From contig CACKCD010000004.1 of assembly GCA_902598595.1 (NCBI GenBank), positions 1 through 48,377 of the forward strand: 48,377 bases of DNA, in the 5' to 3' direction. The notes beneath the pieces were generated by a model, which ran no database searches, had not been told where the DNA came from, and saw only the letters and a list, made by a program, of their open reading frames with translations. Shown here one piece after another: positions 20,884-30,444 of the stretch. A program made the translations under genes and the position numbers. The first letter of the stretch is position 1. Every line of letters begins with the position of its first letter. The stretch is from an uncultured Pelagibacteraceae bacterium (GTDB lineage: Bacteria > Pseudomonadota > Alphaproteobacteria > Pelagibacterales > Pelagibacteraceae).

Positions 20884-21972
20884 TATTTGTTTATTATTCC
20901 TGCTTCAATGAATTGATCAATATTCCCATCTAAAACATCTTTAGGATTAGTATTTTCAATTTTATTTCGTAAGTCTTTAACAAGCTGGTAAGGTTGTAAT
21001 ACATAGGATCTTATTTGATGACCCCAACCTATATCAGTCTTAGAACTTAATTCTTTTTGGTTTTCCTGCTCTCTCTTTTGCATTTCATGTTCATACAATC
21101 TAGCTTTTAGCATTTTATAACAAGTTTCTTTATTTTTATGTTGTGATCTTTCGTTTTGACATTGAACAACTATTTTTGAGGGCAAGTGAGTAATTCTTAC
21201 TGCACTATCAGTTGTATTTACATGTTGTCCCCCTGCTCCGCTCGATCTGTAAGTATCAACCCTTAAATCCTTTTCATCAATCTTAATATCTATACTATCA
21301 TCCACAGCAGGATAAACCCAAACACTTGCAAAGCTAGTGTGTCTACGTGCTCCACTATCAAAAGGAGATATTCTTACTAAACGGTGAACTCCAGACTCGG
21401 CTTTCATGAGTCCATAAAGATAATCTCCATCTACTTTCAAAGTTGAAGATTTTATTCCAGCTTCCTCACCTTTATGTTCGCTAATTATTTGATATTTAAA
21501 TTTTTTTTTATCAAACCACTTTAGATACATTCTTCGCAACATATCTGCCCAATCTTGGCTTTCTGTTCCGCCAGCTCCAGCATGTATTTCAAGATAAATA
21601 TTAAAATCATCGTTTTCACCTGAGAGAAAACAATTAATTTCAATTTTTTTACTCTGTCTTGTTAATTGATCAATTTTATTATCACAATCTAATAGAATTT
21701 CTTCATTTTTTTCTTCTGAGGCTAGATTATATAAATCTTTTAAATTATTTATTTCTTGAGAGGATGTTTTATAAGAATTTAAGATATCTTCGTATATTTT
21801 TTTTTCTTTTATAGTTTTTTTTACTTTTGCCTTATCCTTCCAAAAATTTTGATTTAAAAGATTTTTTTCTATCTCTTGTAACTTTAAACTAATATTATTT
21901 TTTTCAAAGATACCCCCTGATATTATTCAGAGTTTTCTCAACTTTAATTAACTTATTTTCAAAATTTTGCAT
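20883..21972 (-). CDS. prfB: Peptide chain release factor 2, expressed through a programmed +1 frameshift
   Basis: ORF track shows only the 3' part (20883..21542). From ATG at 21972: MQNFENKLIKVEKTLNNIRGYL then in-frame TGA (21906-21904); +1 shift at CTT continues ENNISLKLQEIEKNLLNQNFWKD...EIHAGAGGTESQDWADMLRRM... in frame to 20883. GAGGQHVN(T) motif present. Confidence 0.95.
21904..21918 (-). promoter_or_regulatory. prfB programmed +1 frameshift element
   Basis: Minus strand AGGGGGTATCTTTGA: SD-like AGGGGG, slippery CTT, in-frame TGA; same 15 nt as the classical E. coli RF2 site. Confidence 0.95.
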
Positions 21973-24320
21973 TAGTAAAATTGCCTATATTTTACAAGTT
22001 TATCATAACTGTTAATTGAAATTAATTTGTTATTATTTATATTGTTAATATCTTTTCCTTTCAAAGCTTCAATAATCGTATTTTTTTCACCTAGTGACGC
22101 TTTTAAACCTGTGTCATAATTTAAAGAAGTTAAATAAATTCCATCTGGTATTTTAAATTCTTTAAAGTCTTTTTTAAAAAGAGAGTTCTTTACAAATTCC
22201 TTAAAAATTGGAAGAGCTGCTTTAGATCCTGTTTCATATTTACCTAAAGTCTCAGGGTTATCAAAACCTACGTAAACACCAACGACAAGATTTGAAGAAA
22301 AACCTATAAACCATGCATCATAATTTTTGTTTGTAGTTCCAGTTTTTCCAGCCAAAGGAACTTTTAAATCTCTTAATTTTTTTCCTGTTCCTCGTTTTAC
22401 AGCACCTTCTAAAATTGAAGTCATTTGATAAGCAGTTTCTTCACTAAAAACTCTCTCATTTTTATATTCAATTGTTGGATAAATTTTAGATTCATTTAAA
22501 AATTTGTCACATCCTTTACATTTTCTATTTTCTAATTTAAAAATTGTTTTGCCTCTTCTATCTTGAATTCTATTAATTAAATTTGGTTTAACCTTAATAC
22601 CTCCATTAACGAATGAAGCATAAGCTGTAGTTAAATTTAATAATGATGTTTCGGCTGCACCAAGAGAAACTGATAATAGTTCAGGAATATCCTCGTAGAT
22701 GTCCAATTTATTTGATAAATCTAAAATTTTATCTAATCCTAATTGTTTTGCTATTCTTACTGTCATAAGATTTCTAGAATATTCGATGCCCTTTCTAAAA
22801 GTTGAGGGTCCATAAAACTTTTTTCCGTAATTTTCTGGTTTCCAATCTTTTAATCCAACACCTTGGCTTTCTACAAAAGGAGCATCTAGAACTATTGAAT
22901 TAGGTGAATATCCGTTTTCTAAGGCTGCTGCATATACAATAGGTTTAAATGCTGATCCTGGCTGTCTCTTAGCTTGAGTAACTCTATTAAATTCACTTGA
23001 TTTAAAATTAAATCCTCCAACTAGTGCTTTCACATTTCCTGTAAATGGATCTATAACTACTATCCCACCATTTACTTTTGGATATTGTTTTAAGTCCCAA
23101 TTATTATTTTCTTTTTTCACAAAAATAATATCACCAACTTTAAATCTATTAAAAATATTCTTATTTTTTGAAATAGCCCATTTAAGATTTTTTAGAGGAA
23201 TATTTCCTTTAGAACCTTTGAGGGTTTTAAAGCTGATCCCGTTCTCACCAATTGTTACAATCTCAGCTTTATTCCAGTTTAAAGTTGGATCTATTTTTAT
23301 ATCCTTAACTACTTTTTCCCAATTTGAATTTTTAATCTTATTTACAATAGGTCCTCTCCAACCATGTCGTCTATCATAGGCTTCTATTCCATTTCTTAAA
23401 GAATTTATAGCCTGTATCTGATAATTTACATTTAAAGGCGTTCGAATAGATAATCCTTCTGAGTAAAGTTTTTTGAATCCATATTTTTCTTTTATAGATC
23501 TTCTAACTTCTTCCGTATATGAGTTTGCTTCATTTAAAATTTCTATTTTTCTTCTTTTTAAAATAATTTTAGAATCTTTGAACTTTTTAAGTTGTTCTTT
23601 AGAAATATAATTATTGTCTTCTAAATTTTGAATTACTAAATTTCTTCTAAATTTTGCTATTTCCGGATATCTAAATGGATCGTATTTGCTAGGGGCTTTA
23701 GGCAAAGCTGCTAATAAAGCTGCTTCAGTATAATTTAAATCTTTAACAGATTTATCAAAATATTCTAAACTGGCTGCCGCTATTCCATAAGTTCCTTGAC
23801 CTAGATAAATTTGGTTTAAATACAGCTCTAGAATTCTTTCTTTTGAATAAGCTCGCTCTATTCTAAAAGCTAATATAGCTTCTTTAATTTTTCTGTTTAA
23901 AGAAACTTCATTTGTCAGTAAAAAATTTTTAGCAACTTGTTGAGTTATAGTTGAAGCTCCTTCTAGTCTTTTATCTTGGCTGATATTTTTTAAATTTTTA
24001 ATTAAAGCTCTAAGTATTCCCTTTGCATCAATACCAGGATGATTAAAAAAATTTTTGTCTTCTGCTGAAAGAAATGAATTGATTACTTTACTAGGAATAG
24101 AGTCGAATGGAATAAACAATCTCTTTTCCAAGGCATATTCAGCAATTAATCTTCCATCATCGGAATACACTCTGCTTGAAATTGGAGGTTGATAGTTAGA
24201 TAATTTTTTATAATCAGGCAAACCTATAGAAAAATACCATAAAGTCGAAAAAGCAAATAACAAACAAGTTAATGCAAATATTATAAAAAACTTAATTGAA
24301 AAATTTAAAAATTTGAACAT
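21972..24320 (-). CDS. mrcA: Penicillin-binding protein 1A (transglycosylase/transpeptidase)
   Basis: Transglycosylase EDKNFFNHPGID and GASTITQQVAKN; transpeptidase KRQPGSAFKPIVY and AGKTGTTNKNYDAWFIGF. Confidence 0.96.
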   Translation of the reverse strand: MFKFLNFSIKFFIIFALTCLLFAFSTLWYFSIGLPDYKKLSNYQPPISSRVYSDDGRLIAEYALEKRLFIPFDSIPSKVINSFLSAEDKNFFNHPGIDAKGILRALIKNLKNISQDKRLEGASTITQQVAKNFLLTNEVSLNRKIKEAILAFRIERAYSKERILELYLNQIYLGQGTYGIAAASLEYFDKSVKDLNYTEAALLAALPKAPSKYDPFRYPEIAKFRRNLVIQNLEDNNYISKEQLKKFKDSKIILKRRKIEILNEANSYTEEVRRSIKEKYGFKKLYSEGLSIRTPLNVNYQIQAINSLRNGIEAYDRRHGWRGPIVNKIKNSNWEKVVKDIKIDPTLNWNKAEIVTIGENGISFKTLKGSKGNIPLKNLKWAISKNKNIFNRFKVGDIIFVKKENNNWDLKQYPKVNGGIVVIDPFTGNVKALVGGFNFKSSEFNRVTQAKRQPGSAFKPIVYAAALENGYSPNSIVLDAPFVESQGVGLKDWKPENYGKKFYGPSTFRKGIEYSRNLMTVRIAKQLGLDKILDLSNKLDIYEDIPELLSVSLGAAETSLLNLTTAYASFVNGGIKVKPNLINRIQDRRGKTIFKLENRKCKGCDKFLNESKIYPTIEYKNERVFSEETAYQMTSILEGAVKRGTGKKLRDLKVPLAGKTGTTNKNYDAWFIGFSSNLVVGVYVGFDNPETLGKYETGSKAALPIFKEFVKNSLFKKDFKEFKIPDGIYLTSLNYDTGLKASLGEKNTIIEALKGKDINNINNNKLISINSYDKLVKYRQFY

Positions 24321-24467
24321 TTGTAATAAATTAATGAATAAAATTTGGCTATCTTAGGGCATTATAATCTTAATAATCAGTGCAATTAGCGATAAAATTG
24401 TATAACATATAACTATGTTAAAAATCAAAATTACAAATTTCAACAGATTAAAAGGAATCCAATTAGA

Positions 24468-26285
24468 ATGGAAAAAAATTTATACATCGATGCTTCGCAT
24501 CCGAGTGAAACTCGTATTGTACTTAAGTCTAACTCCTCAATTGAGGAATATGAATTTGAAGATAAAAACAAGCTAAACTTCAAAAATAATATCTATCTTG
24601 GCACTGTAAGTAGAGTAGAGCCGTCTCTGCAAGCGGCATTTATTAACTTCGGTCGTATTAAACATGGTTTTTTGGCATTTAACGACATACAGTCTGACTA
24701 TTATCAAATTCCCTTAGAAGATAAAGAAAGAATAAAAGATGCAGAGGAAAAAATAAGAGAAAATCTTAAAAATAAAACTGTAGAAGATCTTTCAGAAGAA
24801 AAAAAGGCAGATGCTTTAAATGAAAAAATAGAAGAAAAAAATTCAATTAAATCTGAAGAGGAAGTAAAAAAAGAATATAGAGAAGAATTGAAAACCTCGT
24901 ATGGTTTAAAAAGATATAGAATACAGGAAGTAATAAAACCTGGTCAAGTTATATTAATTCAGGTTATTAAAGAAGAAAGAGGTCAAAAAGGAGCAGCTCT
25001 AACAACTTTTATATCTCTAGCGGGTAAATATATGGTCTTAATGCCAAATACTCCTAAGGGAGGAGGTATTTCTAGAAAAATATTTAATTCTGGAGATAGA
25101 CAAAAAATTAGATCTATCTTGAATGAAATTGAAATCCCAAAAAGTATGGGAGTGATAGTTAGAACGGCTGGTGCTAATAAAACAAAAAACGAAATAGAAA
25201 AAGATTTTAAAAATACATTAAAGACTTGGGAAGAAATTGGAGATAAGGCTTTAAATTCTAATGCTCCGTCTTTAGTTTACGAGGAAGGAGATATTATTAA
25301 AAGAACTTTAAGAGATACTTACGATAACGAAACTAAAAATGTTTATATCCATGGTAATGAGGCATATCAAAAAGCAAAAAAATTTATGAAAGAGTTAATG
25401 CCTAAAAATGTAAAGAATATTAAAAAATATCGAGGGAAGATTCCACTATTTCATGAAGCAAATATTGAAAAAGAATTAAATAATATTTTTGAAACTACTG
25501 TAAAATTAAAATCTGGTGGTTATTTAGTAATTAATCCGACTGAAGCACTGGTGGCAATAGATATTAATTCTGGACAATCTACTAAACAAACTAATATTGA
25601 AAAAACAGCACTAAACACTAATCTTGAAGCTGCAGAAGAAATAGCTCGTCAAATTAAGATTAGAGACTTATCAGGATTAATTGTAATAGATTTTATAGAC
25701 ATGGTTAATTTTTATAATAGAAGGACTGTAGAAAAAAAGATGAGAGAGAGCATAAGAAAAGATAGGGCTCGAATTCAAGTAGGAAAGATTAGTAACTTTG
25801 GTTTACTTGAAATGACGAGACAAAGACTTAGACAAGGATCAATCAACTGGGAAACGGTCCTTTCTTTAGACTCTTACGCGCAAAAAATTATAAAAAAGAT
25901 TGAGCTTTTAGCGTTTACTAATAAAGTTAAAATTACAAAAGCTTATATACCTGAAAAGGTAAAACTCTACATTGAGAATAAACTATCTAAAGAAATTGAA
26001 TATTTCGAAAAAAAATATTCCCTTCAAATTAATTTTATAGCTGATAGTAAATTAATTATACCAGAATATAAGATTGAACTTTTAAATAAATCAAAAAAAA
26101 TTATAGATATAATAAAACACATAGATTCATCAAATGAAATTAAAGAAGTTTTAGAAGATAAAAAAATTAAAAAAACTAAAACAAATAGCAAAATTGATTT
26201 AAAGAAAGTAAAAAAAAGTAAAATTGTAAAAAAAAAGGTAAAGAATTTAAGAACACTCTGGGTTAGAAGGAAGAGAAGAGCTTAG
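24468..26285 (+). CDS. rne: Ribonuclease E/G family endoribonuclease (short, lacks Zn-link)
   Basis: S1 domain [29 protein letters not shown]-type [44 protein letters not shown]. Confidence 0.93.
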   Translation: MEKNLYIDASHPSETRIVLKSNSSIEEYEFEDKNKLNFKNNIYLGTVSRVEPSLQAAFINFGRIKHGFLAFNDIQSDYYQIPLEDKERIKDAEEKIRENLKNKTVEDLSEEKKADALNEKIEEKNSIKSEEEVKKEYREELKTSYGLKRYRIQEVIKPGQVILIQVIKEERGQKGAALTTFISLAGKYMVLMPNTPKGGGISRKIFNSGDRQKIRSILNEIEIPKSMGVIVRTAGANKTKNEIEKDFKNTLKTWEEIGDKALNSNAPSLVYEEGDIIKRTLRDTYDNETKNVYIHGNEAYQKAKKFMKELMPKNVKNIKKYRGKIPLFHEANIEKELNNIFETTVKLKSGGYLVINPTEALVAIDINSGQSTKQTNIEKTALNTNLEAAEEIARQIKIRDLSGLIVIDFIDMVNFYNRRTVEKKMRESIRKDRARIQVGKISNFGLLEMTRQRLRQGSINWETVLSLDSYAQKIIKKIELLAFTNKVKITKAYIPEKVKLYIENKLSKEIEYFEKKYSLQINFIADSKLIIPEYKIELLNKSKKIIDIIKHIDSSNEIKEVLEDKKIKKTKTNSKIDLKKVKKSKIVKKKVKNLRTLWVRRKRRA

Positions 26286-27070
26286 ATTATACCGTCTGTC
26301 GGAGAACTTGGAATTGCAAAAAAATTTTTTTTCATTCTTCCAGACAAGTATGAGTCCCTCCCTGAAATTACTGCATTTTTAAATGCTCTAGCCATTCGAA
26401 TTGGATTTTTTGCATTTGCAATTGCGCTATTAATTAAAACACCATCACAACCCATCTCCATTGCTATAGTAGCATCTGATGCTGTGCCAATACCAGCATC
26501 CACTACAACTGGAACTTTTGACTGCTTAATTATCAAAGATATATTAACTTTATTTTGTATGCCCAACCCAGATCCAATTGGAGAAGCTAAAGGCATAATT
26601 GCTGAAGCGCCACAGTCTTCTAATTTTTTTGCAAGTAAAGGATCATCTGTACAATAAACCATAACTTTGAAACCTTCTTTGACAAGAACTTTTGTTGATT
26701 TAATTGTCTCAATCATATTTGGGTATAGAGTTTTTTTATCTCCTAAAACTTCTAGTTTCACTAATTTCCATCCTCCCATTTCTCTAGCTAGCCTTAAAGT
26801 TCTTAAAGCATCATCAGAAGTAAAACATCCAGCAGTATTTGGTAAATAAATAATTTTCTTTGGATTAAGATAGTCTGTTAAGATTGGTTTTTTTTTATCA
26901 AGAATATTTATACGCCTCACGGCAACAGTAACCATATCAGCTCCGGACTCTTTTACGGCCTGAGCTGTTTCTCTAAAATTTTTGTATTTACCAGTACCTA
27001 CGATTAATCTAGACTTTAATTTTTTATTAGCGACCTTAAAGATATCTTTCTTCAAACTACCCTCCTCCAA
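26282..27070 (-). CDS. thiG: Thiazole synthase ThiG
   Basis: [53 protein letters not shown]. Confidence 0.96.
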   Translation of the reverse strand: MEEGSLKKDIFKVANKKLKSRLIVGTGKYKNFRETAQAVKESGADMVTVAVRRINILDKKKPILTDYLNPKKIIYLPNTAGCFTSDDALRTLRLAREMGGWKLVKLEVLGDKKTLYPNMIETIKSTKVLVKEGFKVMVYCTDDPLLAKKLEDCGASAIMPLASPIGSGLGIQNKVNISLIIKQSKVPVVVDAGIGTASDATIAMEMGCDGVLINSAIANAKNPIRMARAFKNAVISGRDSYLSGRMKKNFFAIPSSPTDGII

Positions 27071-27260
27071 TAAAGTGTACTACTTCTAATTTATCATTAT
27101 TTTTCAAATATTTTTTTTTATAATAGGACTTAGGAATAATAATTCCATTATGTTCTATAGCCACTTTTTTATTGTTAAGCTTAAATTTTTTTAATAACTC
27201 ATAAATAGTTGCTTTAGGTTTTATAGAGATTTTTTTCCCATTTAATTGTATTTTTGCCAT
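27057..27260 (-). CDS. thiS: Sulfur carrier protein ThiS
   Basis: [26 protein letters not shown]...VVHFIGGG with C-terminal Gly-Gly. ORF track start 27368 overlaps aroQ; start 27260 preferred. Confidence 0.93.
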   Translation of the reverse strand: MAKIQLNGKKISIKPKATIYELLKKFKLNNKKVAIEHNGIIIPKSYYKKKYLKNNDKLEVVHFIGGG

Positions 27261-27291
27261 AATTGAGCTAACTAGGTAACTTATAAAATTA

Positions 27292-27732
27292 ATGATGGAT
27301 AAAATTATAATTCTTAACGGTCCAAACCTCAACCTTTTAGGTGAAAGAGAAAAAGAAAAATATGGCAATGTTACTTTAAAAGATATTGAGAATAACTGTA
27401 ATGAATTCGCTAAAAAAAATAATATTGATTTAACTCTATTTCAATCAAATATAGAGGGAGAGTTAGTAAATAAAATCCAGGAAGCAAGAAGAGAATATAA
27501 TGGCTTGATTATTAATGCAGGCGGTTATACACATACATCTGTAGCTATTCACGATTCATTAAAAATACTTAAAGTGCCCGTAATTGAATTACATATTACT
27601 AATATTTACAATAGAGAAGAATTCAGGCATAAATCAATGATTAGTAAAGTGGCATCGGGTGTTCTATGTGGTTTCGGAACTGATGGATACATTATGGCTT
27701 TACAAGCAATGAAAACTTATTTGAAAAAATGA
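27292..27732 (+). CDS. aroQ: 3-dehydroquinate dehydratase type II
   Basis: IILNGPNLNLLGERE, GLIINAGGYTHTSVAIHDSL, VIELHITNIYNREEFRHKS. Confidence 0.97.
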   Translation: MMDKIIILNGPNLNLLGEREKEKYGNVTLKDIENNCNEFAKKNNIDLTLFQSNIEGELVNKIQEARREYNGLIINAGGYTHTSVAIHDSLKILKVPVIELHITNIYNREEFRHKSMISKVASGVLCGFGTDGYIMALQAMKTYLKK

Positions 27733-28154
27733 AGATAGACAAAAAACTAATTAAAGAACTTGTCGATAACTTAAAAGAATTTAATTTAACTGAACTTGAT
27801 TATCAGGAAGGTCAAACAAGGATAAAAGTTTCGAAAGCCTCTAAAGGTGTAGAACAAATCAAATCGGCATCGATAGTGTCTCCAAATAAAGCTGTTTTAA
27901 CAGAATCAAATGATGGAGATGGCATAAGAGTAAAATCTCCAATTATTGGAACTGCTTACTTAGCTCCAGAACCAGGAGCAAAAAAATTTATTGAAGTTGG
28001 AGATAAAATAAAAAAAGGTCAAACGGTAATGATTGTGGAAGCAATGAAAACAATGAATCATGTTCCTTCCACAAACGATGGTGTAGTAAAAAAAATTCTA
28101 GTAAATGATGGCCAACCAGTTGAGTTTGGTCAACCTTTAATTATTCTTAAATAA
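27729..28154 (+). CDS. accB: Acetyl-CoA carboxylase biotin carboxyl carrier protein
   Basis: SPIIGTAYLAPEPGAKKFIEVGD, biotinylation motif VEAMKTMNHV. Confidence 0.96.
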   Translation: MKIDKKLIKELVDNLKEFNLTELDYQEGQTRIKVSKASKGVEQIKSASIVSPNKAVLTESNDGDGIRVKSPIIGTAYLAPEPGAKKFIEVGDKIKKGQTVMIVEAMKTMNHVPSTNDGVVKKILVNDGQPVEFGQPLIILK

Positions 28155-28160
28155 AATAAA

Positions 28161-29498
28161 ATGTTCAAAAAAGTATTGATAGCTAACAGAGGTGAAATTG
28201 CTGTTAGAATAATTCGAGCATGTAAAGAATGGGGTATCGCTACTGTAGCCGTTCATTCTGATGTTGACTCGGATGCTATGCATGTAAGATTAGCAGATGA
28301 AAGTGTTTGTATTGGCTCTCATCAACCTCAAAATAGTTACCTCAACATTTCTTCGATTATGTCAGCGGTTGATTTAACTGGGGCAGAAGCTATTCATCCT
28401 GGTTATGGTTTTTTATCAGAAAATGCGAAATTTGCGGAAATAGTTACCAAACATGGAATTAAATTTGTGGGACCTAGTGCGGATTTAATCTCTAAAATGG
28501 GAGATAAAATTGAAGCAAAAAGAATTGCAAAAAAATATGGTTTACCAATTATTGAGGGCTCAGAAGGAGGAGTTAAATCATTATCAGAAGCAAAATCTAT
28601 ATGTAAAAAAATTGGATATCCAGTTTTAATAAAAGCTGCGGGTGGAGGTGGTGGAAAAGGAATGAAAGTTGTTAGTAAGGAAGATCAATTGGAAAATCTA
28701 TTTTTAGCAGCAAAAAATGAAGCAAAAAAATATTTTGGAAATGATGAATTGTATATTGAAAAATATTTTCAGAATCCAAGACATATCGAAGTACAAATTA
28801 TTTCTGGAAAGAACAAAACAGTGCATTTAGGTGAACGAGATTGTTCAGTTCAAAGAAGACATCAAAAACTAATTGAAGAAACACCTAGTCCAGTATTAAC
28901 TGATGAACAAAGAAAAGATTTATTAAATAAAACTGTAAAAATGGTTGAGCAAATAGGCTACGAGGGAGCTGGAACAGTAGAATTTATTTATGAAAATGGA
29001 AAATTTTACTTTCTGGAAATGAATACGAGAGTTCAAGTTGAACACCCAGTTACAGAGGTCCAAACTGGAATTGATATAGTCAAAGAACAATTATGGGTAG
29101 CTTTTACAGGCGATACTGCCTTAAAACAAAATGATATAGACCCAAGAGGTCACTCTATTGAATGTAGAATAAATGCTGAAAACCCGGCTTTAGATTTTCA
29201 ACCTAGTCCGGGAACAATTAATGTATGTCATCAACCCTCTGGATTTAGAACTCGTGTAGATGGGTCAATTTTCCAAGGGTGTAAGATAACTCCTTATTAT
29301 GATAGTTTGATAGCGAAGGTTATTTGCAAAGGAAGAAATAGAACTGAGGCAATTCAAAGAACCTTAAGATCTTTAGATGAATTTGTATTAGAGGGAATCA
29401 CCACAACTATAGATCTGCATAAAAAGATATTAAATCACAAAAAATTTATAAATTCTGATTTTGATACCAATTGGTTAAGCAAAGAAAAATTCTTTTAA
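28161..29498 (+). CDS. accC: Acetyl-CoA carboxylase biotin carboxylase subunit
   Basis: KVLIANRGEIAVRIIRACKE, AAGGGGGKGMKVV, FLEMNTRVQVEHPVTE. Confidence 0.98.
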   Translation: MFKKVLIANRGEIAVRIIRACKEWGIATVAVHSDVDSDAMHVRLADESVCIGSHQPQNSYLNISSIMSAVDLTGAEAIHPGYGFLSENAKFAEIVTKHGIKFVGPSADLISKMGDKIEAKRIAKKYGLPIIEGSEGGVKSLSEAKSICKKIGYPVLIKAAGGGGGKGMKVVSKEDQLENLFLAAKNEAKKYFGNDELYIEKYFQNPRHIEVQIISGKNKTVHLGERDCSVQRRHQKLIEETPSPVLTDEQRKDLLNKTVKMVEQIGYEGAGTVEFIYENGKFYFLEMNTRVQVEHPVTEVQTGIDIVKEQLWVAFTGDTALKQNDIDPRGHSIECRINAENPALDFQPSPGTINVCHQPSGFRTRVDGSIFQGCKITPYYDSLIAKVICKGRNRTEAIQRTLRSLDEFVLEGITTTIDLHKKILNHKKFINSDFDTNWLSKEKFF

Positions 29499-30004
29499 AC
29501 TTTATTACAATCAACTAACTGTAAGTCGTAAATAGCATGATCAAACGGAGCTATTGTAGGATCAGATGCAAATGTCCATCCATTGAAAATAAAAACTTTC
29601 TCGTTTTGGTTTTCAGATATATCTTTGACTTGTAAATAAGCAACACTATCATTTTTATTTTTTGAATTTACCTTTCCACATTTCAAAACTTTAATTTCAA
29701 GAGGCCCAAATTTTTTTGTTTCTCCTAAATTTATTGTAATATCTGAAGTTTTTGCAGTAATTTTATCTAGCCCAATGAATCTTGCACTGGATGAATCATT
29801 TTTTAATAAGTTTTCTTTTTTAACCTTAATTGAGTCTTTTGAGTCTAAATCACTAGTTGAATTATCTATTTCCTCAAAACTTGGTTTTAATTCGTTTAAA
29901 TTAATTAGAGGAGCGCTAATAATTTTTTCCTCTGCCAATAATAAAGAATAACAAAAGAGGAAAGTAAAAATTGATAAAATGAGTTTATTTTTTCCAGTTT
30001 TCAT
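29495..30004 (-). CDS. DUF2155 domain-containing (exported) protein
   Basis: Signal peptide, then LDKITAKTSDITINLGETKKFGPLEIKVLKCGK and VFIFNGWTFASDPTIAPFDHAIYDLQLVDC. Confidence 0.85.
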   Translation of the reverse strand: MKTGKNKLILSIFTFLFCYSLLLAEEKIISAPLINLNELKPSFEEIDNSTSDLDSKDSIKVKKENLLKNDSSSARFIGLDKITAKTSDITINLGETKKFGPLEIKVLKCGKVNSKNKNDSVAYLQVKDISENQNEKVFIFNGWTFASDPTIAPFDHAIYDLQLVDCNKV

Positions 30005-30338
30005 ATTTCTTTAGTTCATTTTGTTTTTTAATTTTTACGGGCTTATATCTATCTTGAGATCCGGTTTTATTTTCTAAGTGATCTTTTTGCCAGATATATT
30101 TTTTCTCATTATCATTTGGAATCTTGTCTATAGTATGGTGTATCCACATAAACCAGTCAGAAGTAATTTTTGTAGCTTCAATATTATTTGAATATATTAC
30201 CCATCTTTCGTCATTTTTATTTTTATAGTACTTATTTCCATAATGATCTTTGCCTACAAATTTTCCAAAAAATAATGTCTTTAGAAAAGTGCCGAAAGTC
30301 TGTCTATTCCACCAAATAAAAAATATTTTTAAATTCAT
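29985..30338 (-). CDS. NDUFA12-family protein (homologue of mitochondrial complex I accessory subunit B17.2)
   Basis: FGKFVGKDHYGNKYYKNKNDERWVIYSN...ASKITSDWFMWIHHTIDKIP-type signature (here EATKITSDWFMWIHHTIDKIP). ORF track start 30362; MNLKIFFIWWNRQTFGT at 30338 preferred. Confidence 0.9.
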   Translation of the reverse strand: MNLKIFFIWWNRQTFGTFLKTLFFGKFVGKDHYGNKYYKNKNDERWVIYSNNIEATKITSDWFMWIHHTIDKIPNDNEKKYIWQKDHLENKTGSQDRYKPVKIKKQNELKKYENWKK

Positions 30339-30444
30339 TTTTTGATTTTTATAAATCCACACAATTAATAAGTGTATAATTATTTATATCAGACGATGAT
30401 TATATTTGCTATATATCTTTAACAAAAAGATTCCTTTTATTAAT

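Noticed and set aside
24321-24467. 147-nt leader upstream of the RNase E/G gene as an autoregulatory 5' UTR
   Set aside because: Such regulation is known for E. coli rne, but I could not find convincing stem-loops here; needs folding and covariation analysis.
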